Positions 25,486-35,072 of a stretch of 64,000 bases of DNA are shown here, piece by piece. The first letter of the stretch is position 1. The number at the start of each line of letters is the position of its first letter. Position numbers and translations under genes: made by a program. Below the pieces are notes generated by a model, which was not told the origin of the DNA, ran no database searches, and worked only from the letters and a program-made list of their open reading frames with translations. The DNA is from Azotobacter bryophylli (GTDB lineage: Bacteria; Pseudomonadota; Gammaproteobacteria; Pseudomonadales; Pseudomonadaceae), in the NCBI RefSeq assembly GCF_042643485.1, contig NZ_JBHRSJ010000016.1, positions 1 through 64,000 on the forward strand, in the 5' to 3' direction.

Positions 25486-26382
25486 ATGGCCCGGGAAAAC
25501 TACAGCGATCTGCTCGCCTTCATGGCCGTCGCCCGCGAACGGAGCTTCACCCGCGCCGCCGACCAGCTGGGCATCTCCCAGTCGGCGCTCAGCCATATCA
25601 TCCGCAACCTGGAGGCCCGGCTCGGGCTCCGGCTGCTGACCCGCACCACCCGCAGCGTCTCGCCCACGGAGGCGGGGGAACGGCTGCTGCGCAACGTGGC
25701 TCCCCGCTTCGAGGAGATCGACAGCGAGCTGGCCGCACTCCGGGAGCTGCGGGACAAGCCGTCCGGGACCATCCGCATCACCGCCACCGATCAGGCGATT
25801 GATACCATCCTCTGGCCGAAGCTCTCGAAGATCCTTCCCGACTACCCGGACCTGAAGATCGAATTCAGCAGCGATTACGGCCTGTCGGACATCGTCGCCG
25901 ACCGCTTCGACATGGGTGTGCGGCTGGGAGATCAAGTGGCCAAGGACATGATCGCCGTGCGCATCGCCCCCGACATGCGCATGACCATCGTCGGCTCTCC
26001 CGCCTACCTGGCCGGGCGGCCGCTGCCGACGACTCCCCAGGACCTCACCCGGCATACCTGCCTCAACCTGAGGCTGCCGACCCGGGGCGGCCTGTATGCG
26101 TGGGAGTTGCAGAAGGACGGGCGGGAGTATCAGGTGCGGGTCGAGGGGCAGGTGACCTTCAACGGCATCTACCCGATTCTCGACGCCGCCCTGGCGGGAT
26201 TCGGCCTGGCGTACATCCCCGAGGAGCTGGTGCAGCCGCACGTCGCAGCCGGGCGCCTGCTGTACGTCCTGCAGGACTGGTTCCCGACGTTCCCGGGCCT
26301 GCACATCTTCTACCCGAGCCGACGCCAGTCTTCGCGGGCGCTGGCGCTGGTGGTCGACACCCTGCGCTATCGGGGCGAGTAG
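25486..26382 (+). CDS. LysR-family transcriptional regulator
   Basis: A 298-residue regulator. Residues about 5-64 form the winged helix-turn-helix (FMAVARERSFTRAADQLGIS, then QSALSHIIRNLEARLGLRLL and RTTRSVSPTEAGERLL). Residues about 90-295 form the periplasmic-binding-like effector domain. It is similar in type to regulators controlling divergent aldehyde or alcohol dehydrogenase genes. It is transcribed away from the CMD-like gene and alcohol dehydrogenase, and a candidate T-N11-A box lies between them, so it probably regulates that unit. The effector is unknown. GGAG precedes the ATG at 25486. Confidence 0.93.
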   Translation: MARENYSDLLAFMAVARERSFTRAADQLGISQSALSHIIRNLEARLGLRLLTRTTRSVSPTEAGERLLRNVAPRFEEIDSELAALRELRDKPSGTIRITATDQAIDTILWPKLSKILPDYPDLKIEFSSDYGLSDIVADRFDMGVRLGDQVAKDMIAVRIAPDMRMTIVGSPAYLAGRPLPTTPQDLTRHTCLNLRLPTRGGLYAWELQKDGREYQVRVEGQVTFNGIYPILDAALAGFGLAYIPEELVQPHVAAGRLLYVLQDWFPTFPGLHIFYPSRRQSSRALALVVDTLRYRGE

Positions 26383-26635
26383 CGCCGCGCTTCATCGACC
26401 GCTTTCCGTCGGGAGCCGGCGCGCCCCCGCCACGCTCATCGGGCCTGCTGCCGTTCTCCGTGCCGATCGCCGCTTTCATCGGAAAGCTCGGGAAGGGAAA
26501 AGCACGCCGGAAAATCCGATCTATCCTTCAGACCGTGAAGCGAGCCGGGCAGGGGTTTACGGCTGAAGACCAGCCGATCCGGGGCTTGCGCCAAGGCGCG
26601 CGAGTGACCTGCGATCCCCCAGGGAGATCAAGGAT

Positions 26636-27190
26636 ATGTCACGAAAACTGCTTTTCTCGCTCCTGCTCGCAGGCCTTGCGCTGCTGGCGACCGGCTGTGC
26701 CGGTTCGGGATCGTCCTCGACCGCCGAGAACATCGACCAGGATTCCCGGCAGGCGCTGAAGACGCTCTACTCGACCAATCCGGAGGCCCGGGAGATCGCC
26801 AGGCAGGCCAAGGGGATTCTCGTCTTTCCGAAGATCATCAAGGCCGGGCTCATCGTCGGCGGCAGCTACGGCGAGGGTGAGTTGATCGTCGATTCCAAGG
26901 TGCAGGGCTATTACAACACCGTGAGCGGCACCTACGGGCTGCAGGCCGGCGCCCAGTCGTACGGCTACGTCTTGTTCCTGATGAACGACAAGGCCTTGGA
27001 CTATCTGCGCAAAAGCAGTGGCTGGGAAATCGGCGTGGGGCCGTCGGTTACCGTCGTCAATGCCGGGGTCGCGAAAAAGCTGTCGTCCACCACGCTGCGC
27101 GACGATGCCTATGCCTTCATCTTCAGTCAGCAGGGCCTGATGGCGGGACTCGGCCTCGAAGGAACCAAGATCACCCCCGTCGAGCGCTGA
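26636..27190 (+). CDS. YSC84-related lipid-binding lipoprotein
   Basis: A 184-residue lipoprotein with lipobox LLATGC (Cys21), anchored probably in the outer membrane. The mature part is a YSC84/SH3YL1-type domain: KGILVFPKIIKAGLIVGGSYGEG, YYNTVSGTYGLQAGAQSYGYV and a C-terminal FSQQGLMAGLGLEGTKITPV, all family hallmarks. Eukaryotic relatives bind phosphoinositides and actin; the bacterial function is unknown and probably concerns membrane lipids. AAGGAT precedes the ATG. A hairpin follows 22 bp after the stop, so it is a single gene. Confidence 0.92.
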   Translation: MSRKLLFSLLLAGLALLATGCAGSGSSSTAENIDQDSRQALKTLYSTNPEAREIARQAKGILVFPKIIKAGLIVGGSYGEGELIVDSKVQGYYNTVSGTYGLQAGAQSYGYVLFLMNDKALDYLRKSSGWEIGVGPSVTVVNAGVAKKLSSTTLRDDAYAFIFSQQGLMAGLGLEGTKITPVER

Positions 27191-27212
27191 AACCCGCTCC
27201 GCTCGAGGGCTT

Positions 27213-27245
27213 GCACGCTTCCCTGTCGGGTAGCCGGAAGCGTGC
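27213..27245 (+). terminator. Hairpin downstream of the YSC84 gene
   Basis: A perfect 10-bp inverted repeat (GCACGCTTCC with GGAAGCGTGC) around a 13-base loop. It lacks a T run, so termination is possible but not assured. Confidence 0.45.
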
Positions 27246-27298
27246 GGCCGATATCGCTTGGGGGCGAGCGAATTCGCGATGCTGCTGTTTTTGCCTCG

Positions 27299-27772
27299 TC
27301 AAATTGGCAGTGCAGACGAGGACTTCACGTCTCGCAGGGAAAGGTTCGACTGGATCGATGCCACACCGGGCAGTTTGCGTAGGCGGTCTCGAACAAAGGT
27401 CCCGTAAGCATCGAGGTCTGCGGCCACTATCTGCATCATGTAGTCGCAGTCGCCGGTGACGTTATGGCAGGACAGTATCTCGGGCATGCCGGCCACGAGC
27501 CTTTCGAAGAGCAACGGCGTTTCTCCGGCATGGTTGCCCAAGGTCACCTGAACGAACGCCACGACGCCATACCCGAGTTTCTTTCGGCTGAGATTGGCTT
27601 GGTAGCCCTCGATGACCCCCTCTGCCTCGAGACGTTTCAGACGACGCCAGCACGGCGTTTCGCTCAGAGCCAGCTTCTCGGACAGCCTGGCATTGGACAA
27701 CCTGCCATCCGCTTGCAGCGCTCTCAGGATGGCCCGGTCGGTTTCGTCGAGAATGGCATTTGGCGGATTCAT
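27299..27772 (-). CDS. Lrp/AsnC-family transcriptional regulator
   Basis: A 157-residue DNA-binding protein. The N-terminal helix-turn-helix (about 8-65) includes ILDETDRAILRALQADGRLSN and RLKRLEAEGVIEGYQA. The C-terminal RAM domain (VTGDCDYMMQIVAADLDAY) binds amino acids and drives oligomerisation. The start at MNPPNAIL fits the family; 17 extra residues upstream lack a ribosome site and are unconserved. It is divergent from the LysE exporter gene with a 126-bp shared intergenic region, the usual arrangement in which the regulator senses an amino acid and activates its exporter. Confidence 0.92.
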   Translation of the reverse strand: MNPPNAILDETDRAILRALQADGRLSNARLSEKLALSETPCWRRLKRLEAEGVIEGYQANLSRKKLGYGVVAFVQVTLGNHAGETPLLFERLVAGMPEILSCHNVTGDCDYMMQIVAADLDAYGTFVRDRLRKLPGVASIQSNLSLRDVKSSSALPI

Positions 27773-27898
27773 TTCATCTTGGTCGCGATATTGAAAGACT
27801 CTTGCGAAGAATAAGCCGCTCACCGGAAAGATAGCGGCAAAATTTCCCCTCGATCATGGGAATATTCTTCATCCTTTAGCCTGCTGTCGAGCGCTGTG

Positions 27899-28522
27899 AT
27901 GATCGATCCGTCGGACCTTCTTGTTTTCATGGCCGCGCTGGCGGCGGTCTATCTGCTGCCTGGTCCGGACATGGCATTGGTCATCTCCACCTCGGCTTTA
28001 CGAGGCCCGAAGAGCGGCCTGATGGCTGCCCTCGGACTGGCTCTCTCCAGGACGCTGCATGTCACGCTGTCCGCGCTCGGTCTGGCAGCGCTGTTCCATA
28101 CCCACCCGATCTTGTTCGATGGCGTGCGCTGGGTGGGCGCGGCGTACTTGATGTGGCTTGCCTGGAAGATACTCAGCCGCGCTGATGGCGACGCAACGGA
28201 AATCGCGACGGAAACAGGTGCCGGCTGGGCGGCGATTCAGCGAGGGGTTCTGACCAATCTGCTGAATCCCAAGGCGTTGATGTTTTGCGCGCTTTTGTTG
28301 CCCCAGTTCGTTTCGACGCAGCACGACCTCGCAGCGCAGTACCTGATTCTCGGCAGCGTTCTGGTCGGGCTGGGGTTCTTGTTCGATGTGGTCTATGCGC
28401 TTGCCGCATCCAGCGTTGCCAAGCGCTTCTCCGGCTCGCGTTCCATCCGGAAGATCTCGACGCTGGCGTTCTCAGGCATCTTCGGCTTTGCCGCCATTCG
28501 CCTGGCAATCGGAGGCAGCTAA
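27899..28522 (+). CDS. LysE/RhtB-family amino-acid exporter
   Basis: A 207-residue inner-membrane protein with six predicted helices. The N-terminal motif LLPGPDMALVISTSALRGPKSGLMAALGLA and the central NLLNPKALMF are conserved in LysE/RhtB exporters, which release amino acids such as threonine, homoserine or lysine. A GTG codon directly before the ATG (27896) could also serve as start. It is divergent from an Lrp-type regulator, which probably controls it. A hairpin with a T run follows about 95 bp after the stop. Confidence 0.92.
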   Translation: MIDPSDLLVFMAALAAVYLLPGPDMALVISTSALRGPKSGLMAALGLALSRTLHVTLSALGLAALFHTHPILFDGVRWVGAAYLMWLAWKILSRADGDATEIATETGAGWAAIQRGVLTNLLNPKALMFCALLLPQFVSTQHDLAAQYLILGSVLVGLGFLFDVVYALAASSVAKRFSGSRSIRKISTLAFSGIFGFAAIRLAIGGS

Positions 28523-28617
28523 CCAGGGCGGCAACATCGGTCAAAGGCCGCTCTGCAATGCCCTCAGGTCTGGCCGAGCCTTCGACGCTTCGCCGAACAG
28601 CCAGCCATCGACTGGAG

Positions 28618-28637
28618 CCAGGGAGACCCCTGGTTTT
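28618..28637 (+). terminator. Short rho-independent terminator after the LysE gene
   Basis: A perfect 6-bp stem (CCAGGG with CCCTGG), 4-base loop, then TTTT at 28634-28637. It lies between the convergent lysE-type and RND genes. Confidence 0.6.
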
Positions 28638-28647
28638 CCGCTCCCGC

Positions 28648-31600
28648 TCAGTCCCCCTCGCGCTTGTCTTGGGGCGCGCCGCTCAGGGTGCCGCCCAGCG
28701 TCGGCGGTTCGGCGGGATGGGATGGTGGGGGGGCGGGCTGCTTCTTGGCGCTGGCCTTTTCGGAGAGCCGCTCCACCAGGTAGTAGAACATCGGGATGAA
28801 GAACACGGCGATCACCGTCGCCGCCAGCATGCCGCCGATCACCCCGGTACCGATGGAGTGGCGGCTGTTTTCCGAGGCGCCGACGGCGATGGCCAGGGGC
28901 ACGCAGCCGAGGATGAAGGCCAGCGAGGTCATCACGATGGGGCGCAGGCGCTCCCGGGCCGCGGTCATCGCCGCGTCGAACACGGACATGCCCTGCTCGC
29001 GGTTGAGCACGGCGAACTCGAAGATCAGGATGGCGTTCTTCGCCGCCAGGGCCACCAGCATGGTCAGGCCGATCTGGAAGTACACGTCGTTGACCAGGCC
29101 GCGCAGGAGGATCGCCAGCAGCGCGCCGAACAGGGCGAAGGGTACCGCCAGCAGCACGCCCAGCGGCAGGGTCCACTTCTCGTACTGGGCGGCGAGGATC
29201 AGGAACACCATGACCAGACCGAAGACGAACACCTGGGACGAGGTGCCGCCGCTCTTCTTCGCCTCGAACGCCTCGCCGCTCAGGGCCATGGCGTAGTCGC
29301 TGGAGAGGACCTGCCCGGCGACCTGTTCGAGGGCCGCCAGCGCCTGCCCGGAGCTGTAGCCCGGCGCGGCGTTGACGGTGATCTTCACCGCCGGGAAGTT
29401 GTTGAAGCGGGTCACCAGGTCCGGGCCGGTGACGTAGCGGCTGGTCACCAGGGCCTTGAGCGGTACCATCTCGCCGGTGCCGTTGCGCACGTAGATCTGC
29501 TGCAGGTCCTCGACCTTCAGGCGGTAGGCCGGCTCGGCCTGCAGGATCACCTGCCACAGGCGGCTGAACTTGTTGAACTGGGACACGTATAGCGAGCCGA
29601 ACATGGTCTGCATGGTGCTGTACACGTCCTCCACCGGTACGCCCAGGGTCACCGCCTTCTCCCGGTCCACGTCGGCCAGCAGCTGACGCGAGGCGGCGTT
29701 GAAGGTGGAGGTGATGCCGCCCAGCTCCGGGCGTTTCTTCGCCTCGGCGACGAAGTTGCCGACCACCTCGGCCAACTGGCCGATGCTGGCGTCGCCTTTG
29801 CTCTGCACCCACACCTCCATGCCGCCGGTGGTGCCCAGGCCGGGAATCGAGGGCGGGTTGACCGGCAGGACGATGCCTTCCAGCACTTTCGAGAAGGCCC
29901 CGGCCGCGGCCCGGATGACCGCCGGGGCGCTCTGCGCGCGGATGCTGTCCGCGTCCTTGTAGCGTTCCTCGAAATCCTTGAAGCCGACGAAGAAGGCGCC
30001 GGCGTTGTTCTTGTTCTGGCTGTCCAGCAGGCTGTAGCCGTTGACCACGGCCACGCCCTCGACCGCTTCGTTCCCGATGAAGTAGTCGCTGACCAGCTGG
30101 CCCACCTCGCTGGTACGGTCCAGGCTGGCTGCGTCGGGCATGATCACCGCGCCGAGCAGGTAGCCCTGGTCCTCCGGCGGCAGGAAGGCGCCGGGGATGC
30201 GCTGCGCCATCAGCACCGTGAGCACCACCATCCCGGCGAACAGCAGCAGCCCGAGCACGAAGCGCTTGATCATGAAGGCCACCGAGCGCGAGTAGCCCTC
30301 GGTCATGCGCTCGAAGTTGCGCTCGAACCAGCGGAAGAAGCCGCGCTTCTGGCCGTGGGCGGGCTTGATGAGCAGGGCGGCCAGGGCCGGCGACAGGGTC
30401 AGGGCGACCAGGCCGGAGATCACCACGGAAATGGCGATGGTGATGGCGAACTGCTTGTAGAGCTGGCCGGTGATGCCGCCCATGAAGGCCACCGGAACGA
30501 ACACCGCGCAGAGCACCAGGACGATGGCCACCACCGGGCCGGCCACCTCGTCCATGGCGCGCTTGGCGGCGTCCTTGGGGCTCATCTGGTGGACCTGCAT
30601 GTTTCGCTCGACGTTCTCGATCACCACGATGGCGTCGTCCACCACGATGCCGATCGCCAGCACCATGCCGAACAGGGTCAGCATGTTGATGGAGAAGCCC
30701 ATGACGGTCATGCCGATGAAGGTGCCGACGATGGACACCGGCACCGCCAGCACCGGGATCAGGGTGGCGCGCAGGCTCTGCAGGAACACGTAGACCACCA
30801 CCACCACCAGCACCAGGGCCTCGAAGAAGGTGTGCACCACCTCGCTGATCGAGGCGCGGGTGAAGGCCGTGGTATCCATCACGATCTTGTACTCGATGCC
30901 CTCGGGGAAGCTCTTCTTCATCTCCGCCAGGGTCGCGGTGACCGCCTTGGACACGTCCAGGGCGTTGGCGCCGGGCTGCTGGTACACCGACATCAGGGTC
31001 GCCGGCTTGCCCTGGTAGGTGCCGCGCAGGGAGTAGTCCTTCTGCCCCAGCTCGGCGCGGCCGACGTCGCGCAGGCGGACGATGGCCGCGCCGCCGCTGG
31101 CCGCGCGGATGATGATGTCCTCGAACTCCTCCGGCTGGGTCAGGCGGCCCTTGGTGGTGACCGCGAAGGACTGCTCCACCGCCTCGCCGGTGGGCGACTG
31201 GCCGATGCGGCCGACGGCGAACTGCTGGTTCTGGTTGGCCACCGCCTGCTGCACGTCGGTGGCGGTGATGCCGAGCTGGGCCATGCGGTCGGGCTTGAGC
31301 CAGATGCGCATGGCGTAGTCCGGGGTGCCGAAGATGCTCGCCTGGTTGGCGCCGGGAATGCGCTTGATCGCGTCGAGCAGGTAGAGGTTGGCGTAGTTGG
31401 CGATGTAGGTGCTGTCGTAGCGGTTGTCCGGCGAGTAGACCGCGATCACCATCATGAAGGCCGAGGACTTCTTCTGTACCTGGATGCCCTGGGTCTGCAC
31501 CGCCGAGGGCAGCTGCGGCAGGGCCAGGTTGACCCGGTTCTGCACGTCCACCTGGGCCAGCGAGGGATCGGTGCCGATCTCGAAGTAGACGTTGAGGGTC

Positions 31601-31869
31601 ATGTTGCCGGTCGCCGAACTGGACGAGTTCATGTAGATCATGTTGTCGGCGCCGTTGACCTGCTGCTCGATGGGCGCGGCCACGTTGTTGGCCACCACCT
31701 CGGCGTCGGCGCCGGGGTAGGTGGCGGACACGGTGATCTGCGGCGGGGTGATGTCCGGATACTGGGCGATGGGCAGATTGAGCATCGCCACCGCGCCGGC
31801 CAGGGTGATGACGATGGAGATCACCGAGGCGAAGATCGGCCGGTCGATGCAGTAGTGGGAGATGCTCAT
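28648..31869 (-). CDS. RND multidrug efflux transporter, HAE1 family
   Basis: A 1073-residue proton-driven inner-membrane pump. The first helix is followed by the porter loop, then the helix cluster with GIVVDDAIVVIENVERN, whose paired Asp residues are the proton relay in AcrB/MexB. The halves are duplicated, with FLQSLRATLIPVLAVPVSIVG in the first and AAKNAILIFEF in the second. Length and motifs match full HAE1 pumps. The C-terminal tail (about 1040-1073) is hydrophilic and Pro-rich. It is the last of six co-directional genes: the adaptor gene ends 13 bp upstream, but no outer-membrane factor is encoded in this operon. The substrate range cannot be deduced. Confidence 0.94.
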   Translation of the reverse strand: MSISHYCIDRPIFASVISIVITLAGAVAMLNLPIAQYPDITPPQITVSATYPGADAEVVANNVAAPIEQQVNGADNMIYMNSSSSATGNMTLNVYFEIGTDPSLAQVDVQNRVNLALPQLPSAVQTQGIQVQKKSSAFMMVIAVYSPDNRYDSTYIANYANLYLLDAIKRIPGANQASIFGTPDYAMRIWLKPDRMAQLGITATDVQQAVANQNQQFAVGRIGQSPTGEAVEQSFAVTTKGRLTQPEEFEDIIIRAASGGAAIVRLRDVGRAELGQKDYSLRGTYQGKPATLMSVYQQPGANALDVSKAVTATLAEMKKSFPEGIEYKIVMDTTAFTRASISEVVHTFFEALVLVVVVVYVFLQSLRATLIPVLAVPVSIVGTFIGMTVMGFSINMLTLFGMVLAIGIVVDDAIVVIENVERNMQVHQMSPKDAAKRAMDEVAGPVVAIVLVLCAVFVPVAFMGGITGQLYKQFAITIAISVVISGLVALTLSPALAALLIKPAHGQKRGFFRWFERNFERMTEGYSRSVAFMIKRFVLGLLLFAGMVVLTVLMAQRIPGAFLPPEDQGYLLGAVIMPDAASLDRTSEVGQLVSDYFIGNEAVEGVAVVNGYSLLDSQNKNNAGAFFVGFKDFEERYKDADSIRAQSAPAVIRAAAGAFSKVLEGIVLPVNPPSIPGLGTTGGMEVWVQSKGDASIGQLAEVVGNFVAEAKKRPELGGITSTFNAASRQLLADVDREKAVTLGVPVEDVYSTMQTMFGSLYVSQFNKFSRLWQVILQAEPAYRLKVEDLQQIYVRNGTGEMVPLKALVTSRYVTGPDLVTRFNNFPAVKITVNAAPGYSSGQALAALEQVAGQVLSSDYAMALSGEAFEAKKSGGTSSQVFVFGLVMVFLILAAQYEKWTLPLGVLLAVPFALFGALLAILLRGLVNDVYFQIGLTMLVALAAKNAILIFEFAVLNREQGMSVFDAAMTAARERLRPIVMTSLAFILGCVPLAIAVGASENSRHSIGTGVIGGMLAATVIAVFFIPMFYYLVERLSEKASAKKQPAPPPSHPAEPPTLGGTLSGAPQDKREGD

Positions 31870-31882
31870 GGCGGCGGCTCGC

Positions 31883-33076
31883 TCAGGGTCCGGCCGCGGC
31901 GGCGGCGGGCTGCGCCGGCGTGGGCGCCTCGACGATCTTCAGCGGCACGCCGGGCGCGACACGGATCGCCCCGTCCACCACCACCCGCTCGCCGACCTGC
32001 AGGCCCTGGGTGATGAACCAGTCGTCGCCGTGCCAGTCGCCCACGTCCACCACGCGCTGCTCGGGTTTGCCCTGCGGGTCGATGACCCACACGTACTGGC
32101 TCTTGGCGCCCTGCAGCACGGCCCGCTGCGGCACCAGAATGGCGTTGGGCCGCGCCGCCCCCTGGAGCAGGGCGCGGACGAACTGGCCGGGGCGCATCAG
32201 ACCGTTCGGGTTGGCCACCACCGCCCGCACCAGGAAGGTGCCGGTCTCCTTGCTGAAGGAGAAGTCGGCGAAGTTCAGCCGGCCGCGCTCGGGCACCATC
32301 GAGCCGTCCGCCAGCACCACCTCCACCTCGAACTCGCTGTTGGGCGGGAATTTCAGCCGGCCGGCGGCCATCTCGCTGCGGTACTTCAGCAGCTCGTTCT
32401 CGGAGATGCTGAAGTTGACGTAGATCGGGTCCATCTGCGCCACGGAGGTCAGCAGGCCCTCTTCGCCGGGGGTCACGTAGCTGCCTTCCTGCTTCTTGGC
32501 GAAGCTGGACAGGCCGGTCAGCGGCGAGACGATGGTGGTGTAGCCGAGGTTCAGCTCGGCGGTGCGCAGCACGCCCTGGGCGCTGAGCACACTGGCGCGG
32601 GCCTGCAGCTCGCTGCTGATGGCGTCGTCCAGTTGCTTCTGGCTGATCGCGCCCCGGGCCGCCAGCGGGCGGAAGCGGGTCAGATCGAGCTTGGCCGTCT
32701 CCCAGCGCGCCTCCTGCTGGGCCAACTGGCCGCGGGCCGAGAGCAGCTCCGCCTCGAAGGGCTTGCGGTCCATCTGGAACAGGACCTGGCCCTCCTTGAC
32801 CAGCTCGCCCTCGGTGTACAGGCGTTTTTCCAGGAAGCCGGCGACCCGGGCGCGGATCTCCACCTCGCGGGAGCTCTGGGTCTGGGCGACGAATTCGAAG
32901 GTCACCGGGGTGTCCCGGGCCGTCACCGTCATCGCCGTCACCTCGGTGGGAGCGCGCGTCGCCACCTGCTTCTCCTCGCCGCAGCCGGCGAGCAGGGCGA
33001 GGCCCAGCAGGGCGAGCCGCCAGCCGACGCGGGTCGGGGCGCGCAGGGAGCCGAACCAGCCGTCCGTGGATTTCAT
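31883..33076 (-). CDS. RND efflux periplasmic adaptor lipoprotein
   Basis: A 397-residue membrane-fusion protein of the AcrA/MexA type. It has a lipobox LLAGC (Cys32), lipoyl halves around VEIRARVAGFLEKRLYTEGELVKEGQVLF and TTIVSPLTGLSSFAKKQEGSYV, a helical hairpin between them, and a beta-barrel/membrane-proximal region (MRPGQFVRALLQG, ILVPQRAVLQG). It couples the RND pump to an outer-membrane channel. I chose the ATG at 33076 because it gives a lipoprotein signal and lies 14 bp after the fabI stop; the longer open frame is a shadow of fabI. The tail is Pro/Ala-rich. Confidence 0.93.
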   Translation of the reverse strand: MKSTDGWFGSLRAPTRVGWRLALLGLALLAGCGEEKQVATRAPTEVTAMTVTARDTPVTFEFVAQTQSSREVEIRARVAGFLEKRLYTEGELVKEGQVLFQMDRKPFEAELLSARGQLAQQEARWETAKLDLTRFRPLAARGAISQKQLDDAISSELQARASVLSAQGVLRTAELNLGYTTIVSPLTGLSSFAKKQEGSYVTPGEEGLLTSVAQMDPIYVNFSISENELLKYRSEMAAGRLKFPPNSEFEVEVVLADGSMVPERGRLNFADFSFSKETGTFLVRAVVANPNGLMRPGQFVRALLQGAARPNAILVPQRAVLQGAKSQYVWVIDPQGKPEQRVVDVGDWHGDDWFITQGLQVGERVVVDGAIRVAPGVPLKIVEAPTPAQPAAAAAGP

Positions 33077-33090
33077 GCTCGGCGCCCCGC

Positions 33091-33873
33091 TCAGGCCATG
33101 ATGTTCACGCCGCCGTCCACGTACAGCGTCTCGCCGGACAGGCGACGGGCGTAGGGGGTGGCCAGGTAGGCGCAGGTGAAGCCGACGTCCATGATGTCCA
33201 CCAGCTCGCCCAGCGGCGCGCGCTGGGCGGCCTGGTTGAGCATCAGGTCGAAGTCCTTGAGGCCGGAGGCGGCGCGGGTCTTCAGCGGGCCGGGGGAGAT
33301 GGCGTGGACGCGGATGCCCTTGGGCCCCAGCTCGTAGGCCAGGTAGCGACAGCAGGCTTCCAGCGCGGCCTTCACCGGGCCCATCAGGTTGTAGTTGGGC
33401 ACCACCTTGCTGGCCCCGTAGTAGCTCATGGCGAACAGGCTGCCGCCGTGGCTCATCAGGGGCGCGGCGAGGCGGGCCATGCGCACGAAGGAGTGGCAGG
33501 AGATGTCCATGGCCTGGCCGAAGCCCTCGGCCGAGGAGTCGAGCAGCCCGCCCTGCAGGTCCTGCTTGGGCGCCCAGGCGATGGAGTGCACCAGGATGTC
33601 CAGGCTGCCCCATTGCTGGCGGATGGCCTCGAACACCGCCTCCAGTTCGTCGGGACGGGTCACGTTCAGCGGCAGGAAGATCGGCGCCTTCAGGGCCTGG
33701 GCCAGCGGCTCGACGTAGCCGCGAGTCTTGTCGTCGGCGTAGGTGATGGCCAGCTCGGCGCCCACCTCGGCGAAGGCCCTGGCGCAGCCGTAGGCGATTG
33801 AGTGCTCGTTGGCCATGCCGGTGATCAGGGCCTTGGCGCCCTGCAGGATCGGACGGGGATGCTCCGGGCTCAT
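33091..33873 (-). CDS. fabI: Enoyl-ACP reductase (FabI-type)
   Basis: A 260-residue short-chain dehydrogenase-like enzyme that reduces trans-2-enoyl-ACP with NADH in fatty-acid elongation. The sequence has the FabI nucleotide-binding start (ALITGMANEHSIAYGCARAF), SIAWAPK, and catalytic Tyr161 and Lys168 in the FabI spacing Y-x6-K (YNLMGPVK), with the upstream tyrosine pair SYYGA. The end SGETLYVDGGVNIM is typical. It lies between ackA and an efflux adaptor rather than with other fab genes, so it may be an extra copy with a specialised role, such as acyl-chain supply for the PHA-synthase-like protein. That role is inference. Confidence 0.88.
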   Translation of the reverse strand: MSPEHPRPILQGAKALITGMANEHSIAYGCARAFAEVGAELAITYADDKTRGYVEPLAQALKAPIFLPLNVTRPDELEAVFEAIRQQWGSLDILVHSIAWAPKQDLQGGLLDSSAEGFGQAMDISCHSFVRMARLAAPLMSHGGSLFAMSYYGASKVVPNYNLMGPVKAALEACCRYLAYELGPKGIRVHAISPGPLKTRAASGLKDFDLMLNQAAQRAPLGELVDIMDVGFTCAYLATPYARRLSGETLYVDGGVNIMA

Positions 33874-33883
33874 GGGCGTCTCC

Positions 33884-35068
33884 TCAGGTCGGCGCGAGCG
33901 CCTGCCGGGTGTGGCGGGCGATCATCAGTTCTTCGTTGGTGGGGATCACCCAGGCCGAGACCGGGCTGGAGGCCGTGCTGATCCGCGGGCCGCCGCCGGC
34001 GTTGGCCGCTTCGTCGAATTCCAGGCCGAGCCAGGCGGCGTCTCGACAGACGCGTTCGCGGATCTCGGGCGCGTGCTCGCCGATGCCGGCGGTGAACACC
34101 AGAGCGTCGAGGCCGCCGAGGGCCGCGGCCAGGGAGCCGATCTCGCGGCCGATGCGGTAGACGAACAGGCCCACCGCCAGGGCGGCGCGGGGATCGTCGC
34201 TGGCCAGCAGCTCGCGCATGTCGCTGGAGATCCCCGAGACGCCGAGCAGGCCAGACTCCTTGTAGATCAGCCGCTCGATGGCCCGGGCGTCCATCTTCAG
34301 CTCGTCCATCAGGTAGAGGATCACCCCCGGATCGAGGTTGCCGCAGCGGGTGCCCATGGGCAGGCCGTCCACCGCGGTGAAGCCCATGGTGCTGGCCATG
34401 CTCCTGCCGGCGGCCATGGCGCAGAGGCTGGCCCCGTTGCCCAGGTGGGCCACCACCACCCGACCGTCCGCCGCCTCGGGCGCCACCTGCGGCAGGACGC
34501 CGGCGATGTATTCGTAGGACAGTCCGTGGAAGCCGTAGCGCCGCACGCCGCGCCCGGTGATGGCCGCTGGCAGGGCGAACAGCTGCGCCAGTTCCGGCTG
34601 CCTGCGGTGGAAGGCGGTGTCGAAGCAGGCCACCTGCGGCAGCTGCGGGGCCCGCTCGGCCACCGCGCGGATCGCCGCCAGGTTGTGTCCCTGGTGCAGG
34701 GGTGCGAGGGGCACCAGTTTCTCCAGGCGGGCGAGGATGTCGCCGTCGATCAGCGCCGGCTGGGAGAATTCCGGGCCGCCGTGGACCACCCGGTGACCGA
34801 TGGCCAGCAGCTGGTAGCGATCGCGAAAACTACGAAGGAACTCAACCAGATGCAGGGCCGCGCGGTCCTGGCCGAGGCGGTCGTCCTCGCTCCAGTGGCG
34901 CTCGCCGAGGGTCTGGCCGGCGGTGTCCACGGCGACGAAGTGCGCCGCGCCGTAGAGCCCTTCCACCTGGCCCTTGAAGCGCAGTTCCGGCCCGTCGGGG
35001 GCGTCGGCGAAGAGGGAGAACTTGAGGCTGGAGGAGCCGGCGTTGAGGACCAGGATCACCTTTTCCAT
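33884..35068 (-). CDS. ackA: Acetate kinase
   Basis: A 394-residue ASKHA-superfamily enzyme that converts acetyl phosphate and ADP to acetate and ATP, and the reverse. It has the N-terminal phosphate motif VLNAGSSSLKFSLF, substrate-site residues in GHRVVHGG and DTAFH, RRYGFHGLSYEY, the motif HLGNGASLCA and the adenosine motif FTAGIGEHAPEIRERV. Full length for the family. It begins 4 bp after the phosphate acyltransferase gene stop and ends 10 bp before fabI. This gives the classical pta-ackA route for substrate-level ATP formation, probably used under oxygen limitation. Confidence 0.95.
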   Translation of the reverse strand: MEKVILVLNAGSSSLKFSLFADAPDGPELRFKGQVEGLYGAAHFVAVDTAGQTLGERHWSEDDRLGQDRAALHLVEFLRSFRDRYQLLAIGHRVVHGGPEFSQPALIDGDILARLEKLVPLAPLHQGHNLAAIRAVAERAPQLPQVACFDTAFHRRQPELAQLFALPAAITGRGVRRYGFHGLSYEYIAGVLPQVAPEAADGRVVVAHLGNGASLCAMAAGRSMASTMGFTAVDGLPMGTRCGNLDPGVILYLMDELKMDARAIERLIYKESGLLGVSGISSDMRELLASDDPRAALAVGLFVYRIGREIGSLAAALGGLDALVFTAGIGEHAPEIRERVCRDAAWLGLEFDEAANAGGGPRISTASSPVSAWVIPTNEELMIARHTRQALAPT

Positions 35069-35072
35069 GGGC

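Noticed and set aside
28285..29592. Plus-strand 435-codon open frame
   Set aside because: Antisense to the RND pump gene with low-complexity composition.
30355..32013. Plus-strand 552-codon open frame rich in His/Asp/Gly
   Set aside because: Antisense shadow of the RND pump; the His/Asp pattern reflects reversed Val/Ile codons.
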